Shown here one piece after another: positions 25,400 to 37,500 of a stretch of DNA of 64,000 bases (the first letter of the stretch is position 1; the number at the start of each line of letters is the position of its first letter). This DNA comes from Synanceia verrucosa (lineage: Eukaryota > Chordata > Actinopteri > Perciformes > Synanceiidae). Below the pieces are notes generated by a model. That model did no database searches, was not told the DNA's origin, and saw only the letters and a program-made list of their open reading frames with translations. The DNA lies in assembly GCA_029721515.1 (NCBI GenBank), contig CM056562.1:12805335-12869334 (forward strand), read 5' to 3'. Both the position numbers and the translations under genes were made by a program.

Positions 25400-25475
25400 G
25401 ACGTCACGCAGTGGGTCTGTGGTGACGTCAGCGGGAGCACGTGGGTTTGTTATTACAGGAAGTAAAAATGGCGGA
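25400..25475 (+). promoter_or_regulatory. lmbrd1: lmbrd1 core promoter cluster: CRE, E-box, ETS-like and YY1-like sites
   Basis: Within 70 bp of the start codon lie GACGTCAC (25400-25407), the full palindromic CRE TGACGTCA (25423-25430), an E-box CACGTG (25438-25443), an ETS-like CAGGAAGTA (25456-25464) and AAAATGGCGG over the ATG (25465-25474), a YY1-like arrangement. No TATA box is seen. This is typical of a broadly expressed housekeeping promoter. The CACGTG could serve as a TFEB/CLEAR-type site, which would suit a lysosomal gene, but its flanks are not the full GTCACGTGAC. Confidence 0.55.
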
Positions 25476-25533
25476 TCAGTCGCTCCTCTCCGAGTCTGTG
25501 CTCGGATGGTCTATTTTCACCTTTATACTTTTG
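25468..25533 (+). CDS. lmbrd1: lmbrd1 exon 1: N-terminus and first half of TM1 (residues 1-22)
   Basis: ATG GCG GAT in an AAAATGG context, encoding MADQSLLSESVLGWSIFTF then ILL, followed by GTAAGAA. Matches the luminal N-terminus and GW.IF start of TM1 in vertebrate LMBRD1. The exon's 5' UTR part reaches upstream to an unknown TSS. Confidence 0.88.
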
Positions 25534-28500
25534 GTAAGAAAGCTTCAAGTTGCCCGGTTGTTTCATTAAGTAGCGGAGCCTTTAGTTTAAGATGTTTTAG
25601 CAGGCGAAGAGGTCAGATGTTAAGATGTTAGCGACGCAACATGGCTACAGTGTAGAAACGTCAATATTGGTTTTAGCTAACATTAGCCATGACACACTTA
25701 TAGGCTGTTGTTTTGTAGTAAACGTTCAGTGTAGTACTCTGTATACGTCTATATGCAGGGCAGCGTAAATCACAACTACGTCGACAATACTAGGAGGGAA
25801 TTTTACTGTATTATACAGGAAAGGGTAGATATTTGTGGATATCTGTATCCTAGTTGTGTGTGCTAGTGCGTAGTTAGGTTTCACTGCAGGGTTTGAAAAA
25901 ACAAACAAAATAAAAGTTATTAAACAAGGCTGTTTTCACCACAGGTTACATGTGTAATCTTTACATCCCTGTGAGTCATAATGTTCAGTGACTCACCGAG
26001 CAGAATGCCTTGAAGTTGGGTACTTTGGTAATCCGCTGCCCAGTTTAGCACTCATTATCTCAGCTGTCACGCGCTCACATGGCAGAATCAGAGGCCGTCC
26101 AGACGAACACCTGGATGCCAATAAATTGCCCCACTTCCCTGAACAAACCTTTCAATGGATCTTATTTGGATGCAAAGCCCTCGTTATTACCTGGCAAAAC
26201 AAGCAGTCAGAGGCTTAAGGCTGCGGGCCTTTAATTGATCCTGTCTGTGAAGGGCAGGCCTGGATCTAAAGGGACTAGTTTTAACAGTGTCCTCACTTCT
26301 TGCAGCTTGTGTGCCTTGAATATGACCTTGTCATTTTGGAAACCCTTATTTGCTTTTCTGCCTAATGAGCTTCCTGTCTGCTACAATGACAAGCCTTCTC
26401 TTTTTTTTCTTCCGTTCAGCTCAATAATTTTGTACAAACACTTGTGTGAATCGGTTCAAAGTTAAAAACAAAAAGCTGTAGCAAAATAATTGTCAACTCT
26501 GCTTCTTTTTAAAAGAGCATTTTGTGATAATTCTTTAACAACATTAGTGAGCCTGCATTCAGTCATGCGCAGAAAGGATAAGGGGAGGGAGTGTGATATA
26601 ATCAGATCAGCTCTTCTCCAGCACCTGCAGTCAGGCTATTCTCTGTGTGTAATTCCCTACATCTTGCGTTAATGCTTTAGTTTGAGTATTTCTTCTCGGC
26701 AATCAGTGGTACATGCACTGAAGTTTCCAAGCTGCAACGAGAACACAGTATGTCAAAGTTCAATAACAATATAGCATAGCAACAATTATCAATGTAAGCC
26801 ACACAAAACTAGAATTTGTTTCAGGGTTTTATATGGAATTGCATCATATTAAACAGTTGTTTGGAACCCTGTATGTATGTCTTTAATAAACGTTCATTAC
26901 AACCAGTGTCTGGATACTGCTTGTGTCTGATCAAGGACAATTACAGTCAGTGTCATGTGGATGGAAGTATGTGGTTAGATGTAGGATGATTTTATTTTTT
27001 GCTTCCTGGTTAGTGACTTTGGATAAAAAAAAAGCATAAATTGAATGTGTTTTGATCCAGTTATGCAGACCACAGCTGGCAGAATTGAATTTGACCAGAT
27101 CCTCGTGTTGTGTCTGTCGCTTTGTTTAACAATAATAGGGTGGGCATAGATACTCTCATATCTTGCCTGCCATAGATATAAAAGAATATAAGAATATATT
27201 AGAAGAAAGAAAAATAAGAAAAGAGGAAAGAATATTAAAAATCTGTACTCTAAAAAATTGGTTCTTATAGTGTCTTAAGTATTGTACATTCTTATGGCCT
27301 CAGGTTTAAAAACCTGATTTATTGTTAAATTAATGTCGACATGACTCATCGCTCAATTTTGCTTTGTCCCATTGGTAAAAGAACAAAGTCGATGCGTGTT
27401 TTTACACTCAGCAGGAAGCTTATTGTGAAGTTTGATTGCTGGAAATGGAAAAACAGATTGTGCATCTGATTGGGAAGATTTGCTATCCAGAAAATGTAAT
27501 CAGGTAGCTATTTAGATTTCATAGTTAGATTTTTGGCTGGAAATGTAATCTTTCTTGGCCAAATTATTTTTTCTAATTATTATTCTTGCTCATATTGGTA
27601 TCACTTTCCACTTGTTTTCACTTGATTAATATTTTTTTTCCACCTGTTTAGGCAATCCTTGCTTTCTGTTGGGTCTACATTCGGAAGTTTCAAAGCCGAC
27701 AGGAGAGTGAAGTTGTTTCAACCATCACAGCAATATGTGCACTGGCCATTGCTTTGATAACCTCTGCTCTTCTACCGGTGGATATATTCCTCGTTTCATT
27801 CATGAAGTACCCTAATGGTACCTATAAGGTTAGTATCTGTTCTGCTGTTCTGCGCCAGTAAAATCAATTTGAGAAACACTAACAAGCTTTCCTGAGGCAG
27901 CCTTTAACTTTGCTTTGTAATTTTCTTAGAATTAGACACAGTGGACATTGTTTTAGTCCAATCTAAATGTGGATTGCTTTTCTTGGCTCATAAATTCTTT
28001 TTGCAAAGTCATTGCATTTTTTCTATCCGTTTGAAGATTTAGCAAAGTGTGTAATGACATCTTCATTTGAGCAGCAGGTAATTTGTTTGTTTTTTTTGTG
28101 GGTTGTGAACTGCTTTGATTCCTCCACATTGTAGCATTTAGTCATGACCACCTAAGACAGGCTGCACATGTTAATAGGAAATAAAAATAAAAATAACACC
28201 AGCTTCAGATGGGAGCATGTCTCAGATCAGTGAGAAACACGTCACTGCAGAAACTCACACATTTTCTTTTCGACTGTAACTCCACAAAAACATGACCTGA
28301 CTTTTAATCTCTTTTGCGGCTTTTCACAGTTTTCTTCCAAATTAATTATTTCTCAAAATACAATAAAAGAAAATCAAACAATACGGTCCCACACCTGTGA
28401 TATGCATAATTAAAAATAGATTTGAGTTGATCCACCAGTGTCTGATAGTGTCACTATTGCTAGGCATGGCCTACCCCTTCACGGTGGTGTAGTGGTTAGC

Positions 28501-31500
28501 ACTGTCGCCTCACAGCAAGAAGGTACCGGGTTTGAATCCCGGGCCCGGGGCCTTTCTGTGTGGAGTTTGTATGTTCTCCCTGTGTCTGTGTGGGTTCTCT
28601 CTGGGTACTCCAGCTTCCTCCCACCATCCAAAAACATGCATGGGGATTAGGTTAACTGGCTAATTTAAATTGACTGTAGGTGTGAATGTGAGTGTGAGTG
28701 TGAGTGGTTGTCTGTCTCTATGTGTCCTGTGATGAACTGGAGACTTGTCCAGGGTGTACCCTGCCTTTCACCATAAGACAGCTGGGATAGTCTCCAGCCC
28801 CCCCACGACCCTGTGTGAGGATAAGCGGTAGAAGATGGATGGATGGATGGATGGATGGATGGCCTACCCCTTTACACAGTCTTTGTTTCATGCTTCTGCC
28901 ACGAATGATTATATGAATATGGTAAAAGAATAAGTGATGGAATTAACAGAGTATGTGTTTGTGTTAATTATCGCACTATATTTTATACTCATTGTTATTG
29001 TTTTTTTATGTTTTTAATCAAACAGATGCCTGTTCTCATTGATTATTATGCTTATGCTTACTGTTACGCTTAATTATTATTTCATTTCTTTTCGTTTGGT
29101 AACATCCAGGAATGGGCAGCAAACAATGAGACGAGAGGGCAAATTGAAGACACTGTGCTGTATGGATATTACAGTAAGTCCATTCTCTTTATACCTGTCT
29201 ATGTGGGTGCATGTGACAAAATAAAGTTAATATTTGTGGTCGAAAGTTTTAATGACAGGATTATTGCATATTTTAGAAAAAAACTCTATATAGCTTTGTC
29301 TGAATTAGCTCTTTGTTTCAGTATTTCATTGAGTTTTGCTGTATTAATTAGTTTTAATTCTGCTATGATATTTACCTTTTCTCCTCTTCTAATTGAGTGC
29401 AGTTCAATTAGAACAACACCTGTGACCTGAGTCACCTGCGCAGTAATCTTAGTGTGTTAGCAGTCTCACTCTAGGATTCGTGCTTGCTCATAGTTTCCCA
29501 CAAAGCTTCATTTTCACACACTGTGTCTCTCTATAGAAAGTTGACAACACACACAGAAGGAGAGTGACTTCATTCTCCACTGAGATGGACATTACTCCTC
29601 TGTCTTTAAAAAGCAAATACATGTTTGCTGCTATATTAATGCCGTAAATATTATAGAGATAACCTTTAAAGAATGTGGAATTGAAATGGATGAGACTATT
29701 AATGCAATGAATGACAATGAGCAGCACTGTTGAAATATTTGATCATGAAAAGCACTTTTCACCAGGTAACATTAAAAGACAGAATGGGTTGTTTTCTGTG
29801 ATGATGCAGTATATCAGAGATATGAAACATTTGGTGTTTTCTGGCAAAATGCCTCTGTGACCATTACGGAATGGAATTTGTCAAATAGCAGACAGCTTAC
29901 ATTGCTCAATGAAAGCTGTTAATAATAAATGACATTTACTGTTGCATATTAAGTATGTTGAAATGTTTGCCATTGGATGTGACAGAGTACACGCGATGAA
30001 CTGTTTTCATGACCTTCATGTGAAGACATTTTAGTATCATTGATTCGTTGCGTATGGTGTCACATCTTTACACCGTTTGCACTTTTATGCCTTTATGCCA
30101 CAGTCGTCTGCCTTTGTGTGGAGGTGGAGCACGAAAAGAAAACCCTTCGTTGGCAGATCAAATTGATAATCAAGGCCAGTCAGCAAATATCATTACCATG
30201 ACAGTGGTGAAAACAGCTATCATACAAAATACACTTCTTGTGTTCTTGTGAGTTCATTCTAAGTAATTTATTGTTGATGTATTATTGGCATTGGCTGGGT
30301 GGTGGGTTCAGGTTAGGTTTACACTATTTACAATCTTCAGGCTTGTGCAGGTTGCGTTTCCATCACACCTTTACCATTTCGATTGGTTCATGAAATTAAG
30401 TGGCCTCATGTAATTCCAGCATAACTTCAACCTGAACAACCAGCCCGAATAAGTGAAAACACCTGGGTGAATGTGCAGGGCCATTCAAGCATGACAAACA
30501 TGTTGATGGGCCTTTTTCAAAGCAGATATATTTGACTGAAAACTGAGGTGAAATAATGGCTCAGTAAACTCTTCCTGCGAGCCTGCATGCACAATTCCTC
30601 CAAAGTGGAATGTAGTTATCATTAATGTTACAAAATAGACCTGTGCTTTTACTGCTATGACAGGTCAAAATGTTGTCTGCTGTGGGGGGGGGAAAGGTCT
30701 ATTGAATGCAGACGAGTCCTCCGAGAGAGAGCTGTTGGGTCATTATTAGACCGGTGTTACATAAGCGAAGCTACACTCAAACTAGACCTTTTCCACAGTG
30801 GGCATTTTAGCTCATCATAGCATAGATAACATTGAAAATGTTTGCATTCTCTTTCAGTGGGCTCACTGTCGTGGCTTACCACTGAGCCAATGTTAAAGAA
30901 ATGTGTTGTACTTTGCGTATTTCCTGCTACGACAAGTCAAGATAAATGCAGTGGAAAAAGGTTTATTAAAGCTGTGGTTGGTGATGTTGTAGCAAGAGGG
31001 ATAGCAAGATTTGAAAGTGGCACCTCCTCAAAGCCTCCTCTAAGCTCCACCCCCTCCCATCAGTGCTCCGTCCAATGCCACGCCCCCTCTTCTGCTGACA
31101 GTATTTCCTCAGAGGAGTGTACTAAATACTTCCGGGAATGGTGAAACGTGTTGCGAGACAGAAGGGGGCATGAGCAGGACGATGACAACATCTGATTGGT
31201 TCTTTCCATTTGTACCGAATGGCAGGGATTGGTCAGAGTTTTTACAGTCCCGCAGCTGTCACAGAGGTCTGATTCTTTTGTTCCTTTTGCTGAATATTGA
31301 CTCTTCTCAGCATGGAAGGATTTCACCCAGTATATCAAAAAATGTTTCTGAACAGAATTACCAATTATAGCTTTAATAGCAGCAGCAGTTTGGATGTATA
31401 GCTAGCATCTATAGGCAGGTAAGATGATAGCTGCTGTAATTGTGGCATTTTCATCACCTACAGGCATTGAGTGTTACATCTGCTGTCTGTTAATTTGAAG

Positions 31501-34500
31501 TTTTAACAGTTTATGCTTTTATTAGCCTTTAAAGTTTATAATAAATAAAAATGGCAACAGTATGGCAACAATTTTGCTTGATACACTATAAGTTTTTCTC
31601 TTCTAAACTCTTTTTTGGCAAAACTGTGGGTGTGTTTACAACCTTTGCAGCAATTCAGGATTTGTGTTCCTTGCCCTATTCGACTTGGCAAAATAAAAGA
31701 ACAACAACAAAACACTGTGCGCATAACCAAGCTGCTGTGTTGCTTTCCAAGACAGCCACTAGCTACATCTGTTCTTGTACTTTCACCCTGCTAGTCCTGT
31801 CTTCACTTGTTTCACTTGTCGTAATTGTCACATATAGCTTGCATTTATAAAAATTAGAACGTTTCACCAGAACTGACAGTTTGTTTTTGGCTTGTGGCAC
31901 ACTGTGTTGTGCCATTTGTAGGTTTGTCGAGCGTTCAGTCAGGCATCTTGGACTTGTCCTGCCTGATTCTGTTACTATGAGAGAAGGCAGGTCCGGTCCC
32001 TGTGGATCACTCCATTATTCCAGTTTTTGAGCGTGGTTGTAATTCACAGGGATGATATCCGGGCCATTTGGCTGATAAATTCCTAAGTGAAAGCTGTTAA
32101 TGCCACTGAAATTTCCTCATTATTGTCATATCAAAGGATAACATGAGTTTGTCTTTGACGATAGGAAATTCTGTCAAGCCAAATACACTAGATCACACAT
32201 TTTCTAACAGATGCTGGTTTAAAGTGCCTGTCAGCAACACTGTTATGTACCGTCTGTTCAGAAATGCCAAATGCAAAGAAGACAAGCTGTCTCTTTGCCC
32301 AGACAACCCAATCAAAGAAACCACTTTAACTGGTAAACTGACATCAGAAAATTTTCTTTCACAGACCATGAACACTGCACGTGAAGCTGTACTATAGTGT
32401 TCTCTGGACTCAAATATGATTTCATACACAAGATTGAACTTCTGTTACTATTTGTAGTTTAAATAGCCTTAAAGACAATTAAGAATTCTGTAGGTTTAGA
32501 GTTGAACACGTCTCAATAATTAAATTACTTTAATAATAATTTTATGGCCAAACAGTTGCTGTGCATCTTGCAGCACTTCATGTGGTGTGTACATTTATCA
32601 TCTTATTCCACATACATGTTTTAATCCCATGTCGTGTGTTAGGCATTACGTTCCAAATATAGTTTTGTCATGACATCCACATTTTCTTATCCAGCCAGAT
32701 GAATCTTAGACACACCAAGAGTGTGTATTCTAGGAGTTAGGAGAGAGATAAGAGAGAGGCTTGAAAGAGTTTGCTGCTTGCCTCTAGCATGTGATCATAG
32801 CTCTGGGAGTGTGTGGTGCAGGAGGATCTGCTCGCAAATTTGTTGTGGTCTTCTTGTAACCTTTGGCTGTTGATAAGGAAGGTTGAGTGCTTGTAAAACT
32901 GCTTAAAATACAAAGAGCCGTGCCATTTTGATTGATATCATGCTAACTTTCTCAAAGCATATTTATGCAATAACGTCAGTGAATTTTAAATACCGCAAAT
33001 GTATTCCAAGCTTGCAAACGTAAAATGGGATCCATGGTGCATTTCTATGTGACTATACATTTTTGCAGTAAATAGATGTTTGTGCCGAGGTAGAGAAATG
33101 TCATACATAATGGTACAGTAATAGGCTAAATAGGAAGATATGATAATCTGATTCTGATTACATCGTCTATTTTACTATCCTGTTGACTCAGGTACAACCA
33201 CAGACTCTTTCCTCTCTCTTTTTTTGAAGGACATTGCTTTTTGATTTGCCAGTAGGTGGAGACCAAGCTCCATGTGTGCTGTACACACATCCTCCTTACA
33301 AATTTAACCTTTAAAGTTGGATTTTCTTTCAGGCCATATTTGACAGCACTGTCCGTTTATCTCTATGCAAATGAAATAATTACAGGCTTGACATAGAGAT
33401 CTCCTATTTCCTTGAGGCATGATTTTCTTCAAGGTGATTGACTTGCATTCAGTGGTGATCACAATTAATAAGCATGTCCACATTATGTGATGTTTATTGA
33501 AATCATTTCATGGCCTTACATAGCTGTCATTTGGTGAATTTCTTCAGTTGTTGGTTCAGAAATTTCTGCAGCAGTTTTGAATCCCTGTAGTGTTTTTTTC
33601 ATTTCCATTGTTATATCAATGGATTTGTTACTTTTGAACAAAGTTTGTATTTGTATTCTTCACACAATTATACACAATGAGTTGGAGTGAAATACTGTAT
33701 GTAAGTTATTTGCACCTTTGTTCATTAAACTCCATGTGTGTTTATGTTGATGTACAAATTCCCGTTAAATCTCACTGTGGTTTCTTTTCCTATGATGGCT
33801 GCACACCATCAGTAAATTCACATCAGCTCACTTTTTCAATAAAAGCATGCATTCATTAGATTCATTACATTAGATTACACATGTCACAAGTACAAGGTAA
33901 CAAAATGCAGGTTGCCTCCAACTAGAATTGCAAAAAACTAATAAATAAATGATAATGTATATGTAATAAGAATATACATATGACAGTGGGTGAGTGACAT
34001 GAGTGCAGTTGTAGTTAATAGATAGATAGATACTTTGATACTTTATTCATCTCAGAGAAATTCACAGCTACAACATAAACCAACTGTAATGCTGAATAAA
34101 GAAGAAGTGAAGATATTCTGTTAAATGTTAATTATTATATAGAGTAAGCACTGCTGGAAGTTGGTCATAAATTTCGACACATTGTAATGTTTTCTGAAAT
34201 GCACTTTAAACTCGACAGAAGGGAATGTGTGTAACTGAAACGCCCTCTTTCTTTAGAGCCCAAATAGCTTTTTTGTGATCTTTGATGAACCCTAAGTTTG
34301 AAAGCATAGCCTTTCAGTTCCAGCCTGTGTCCATTAATACATTTCCTTGGACTTCTCGCTGCTTCAAAGCAGTGGTGCATAAGACCCTTAAGCAACAGGG
34401 CAAAATACCCCTGGGACCTTTAAATAAATCATCGGCTTTCTTTCTGCCTTTTTAATGCCATTTGTAGGAGAGAAGTTAGAGAGGATGCCATCCACTCGTA

Positions 34501-37500
34501 CAGTAAATACACTGCATGTACTTTCTTTTTGTCTACAATTCCTCCTCACCTCCATGTGCCGCCTGGATTTTGGAGAAAAGTGGCAGTCTAGTGCTTCTTT
34601 TTAGGAGCACTGTGAAAATACAGACAAATAGCGGTTTTATTTTAGAGGGTGGTGCTGTGTGATACAGAGGGACCTTCAACAATAAGAACATTGTCCAGTG
34701 TGCATAATGAACAAAAGGGACTTTTCTTGTCACTGTGTGCAGAAACCACAACTTGTCACTCTCCCCTTCCACTCACTATTTAAAAGAGGGATTCAGACAT
34801 TTGGGTCACCGGCAACTATTGAGCATTCACTTACCTTTGAGTCTGATTCTAAGACTGTAGAGTTAAAACAATAACAATATATTTAATGAGGACAATTGTG
34901 ACGAATTTATAACTGAACATTTTACAGTTTTTACAGCTGGAAAAAGCTAATGTTAGATGATAATGTTGGTCATTTGTTCGTTCTGGTCAGGCTCTATACA
35001 CATTAGTTCACCAGTTTGTCTCCATATTGAGTCACCATTGCTTGGCTATTAATCATAGAGGAATCTTTATTTCATACAGATGCTATTAGCCTAGTTCAGA
35101 CTAATACCTGGTGACATTTCTATTGAGCATTAGTAAAACAAAACTGTGATGGCATCCCTAAAAAAAATTCCATTGCTCTCCTGTATGCTCTTACTGACCT
35201 CTTACAAATCCATTATTGAAGTTTGCAAATACTTTTGCTTTTGGTATTTTGAAAAAAATGGATTGGATTCCAGCAAGAAGGAATCAATTAATCAGGAACT
35301 GTGGCAATGTCAGTAAAAGCAGCCAACACACGGTAAATGTCATTGTTTCATGGTGGGCGTCCACATTTAACAATGAGCTGGTGTTCAATGCTGAGAGGCC
35401 TATGCAGATCCTACACAGATATGTCTAACAAGTTCAATCTTCATATATATCTTTTCCCTTGAATATTATGCTGTTGTTTTTTTTTTTTTTGTGGGGGGGG
35501 GTAATATTTCTAGTGTCAGGTAGCATGATGCAGCATGTGAACCAAACAAGGTGTATTCTGTGAAGTGTCCTTCTAGGAAGGCTGGTTGAGCTTAATGGAG
35601 CTATAGAGCACACTCTGTTCTTCTAGCTCAACAATCATTTGATAATGTGGTGCATTAAGATGTTTTTCTTCTGGAGTTCAATACATATATCAACTCACTG
35701 TGCAGCTATCCTTCAAGGCCACTCCTCATGTGAAATTGATGGACCTTACTACCTGCGGCAATGCACAAGGAGTCCTTTGGAGTCCATTTGCCCTGCTGGG
35801 AGAAAATGTGCCATTAAGCTTTGAAGTGAAACCAATATATGGTAAAATATGACAACAGGGTGTTTGTGACAATTCATTGTCAAGCAAATGGCCACAAACT
35901 AGAGCAACATGTGGCTGGATGCTGGAGATTCTACGTGCAGAATCAGCGTATGCATCTCTTACAGGTTTTCAGAGAGTTTGTTTGAAGTCTGGAGTTTGCG
36001 TTTCCGCTTTCGGCCATCTTGTCAGTTTGGAGCCAATAAATCTGAGTTCAAGTGACAGTGTGGAAGATGTGTGGGGGAGTGTGATAACGCGAGAAACATG
36101 TCACTCAATGCAAACAAGCTGCTAGTGTACTGTCAGTGTAAGTCATTGCAGACCTTTTGGTATCACATTGTGTTCTTTGTTAAAGTGTTTATTCTTTAAT
36201 TATTGAGATACACTGAAGTTGGATTTTCTGTTTTCTAATAATGCACTACTCACAATAAGTTAGGGATATTGTTATTTACATGAGTGCTTTTCCTATTCGG
36301 TCTGTATTTAATGAAATAAATAATAGTTCCCTTTGATAGTACTTTTAACTTTTTGACTGCCATTAGTCATTTAAAATCCAACGCTTGAGTTCCATAAATG
36401 TGTGTATATATATATATATATATATATGTGTGTCAAATTGTTTTGGGCAGCAGGCCCAAATGAGCGCTCTCACTCTGTGAATAGTATTGGGGCTTCTGGG
36501 ATTCGTAGTCGGGACATAAAGAGACAGTATACATCACAGAGATCAAAGCAGGAAGTGGAGTCCATCGTGATTAGAGAGCAAAACAAACAGATTCTGGACA
36601 AAAAGTGGTGATTTTGGTGAAAGTGGCTTCTCCTCCAGATAAAACAAGAACAAAACAAGGTAAAAACATTTTTTTCTTTTCATGATGAAATAGTCTGTTC
36701 TTTCAGTTGAGCTATTCAGTTTTTTCAGAGACATGGTACAAAATATATAAATTCAAAAGTAGAAAAATGTGAATAATTATAGTTGGTTCCGTCCTGCTTT
36801 TTCATGGTTGTATACAGATTGTATACATTGTTGAAAACCACTATTACTGCCCAGTCATCCTTTTACTTACTGTCCAGTAAAGGTGAACTTAAAATATAGA
36901 CAGTTTTAGGAAGTTTCACAGCCAACAATATGTCACCATCTTATCATACTTCTCTTTGACCTTTTAAAACTGCATTAAGGGGCTACGGGGAAGAATGATT
37001 ATTAAAAAAAAAAAAAGCTCACAGCAATAAATCGCCATCAATTTATGAAGTACTTTTGTCTTTCAGCAAACATCTGTTTCTTCATACATGCTGCAGAAAT
37101 AGAGCAACACAGGCATCAAATTTGGAGTTCTTCATGATGGTACTTGTCAGATTGATTTCTAATATTCACTATGTTTTATCCAAGGTTTGCCCCCTGTAAA
37201 TGTAGCCTTCCCTGATTTTTACTGGAAATGAGAGTGCAAGCTCACAGTGTCTGTACAGACAGATATTTTCATCAGTCTCTAGAGTCCTTTGTTAGATGCC
37301 GTGTTTCTGTGACAAATCTCCCCTGGCATTTCATTTTCACATAAAATGTAATACATTGTGGCTTTCTGCAAGGAAGCGGGTGCTGGTGCTAATGCCTCTG
37401 TTGAGAGCCACAGTGAGGTGAGGACAAGGCTCTAATGTTTCTCATTAAGAGTGAAACTACCGGCACTGCTCTGATTGATCGTTTAAATAGTTATAATTGT

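Noticed and set aside
25419..25631. Open frame overlapping the lmbrd1 start
   Set aside because: Different frame from the conserved MADQ start and it runs through the exon 1 donor.
28485..28545. Possible tRNA gene
   Set aside because: The A and B boxes belong to the SINE head; no cloverleaf and no anticodon arm are kept, and the body, tail and target duplication show a retroposon.
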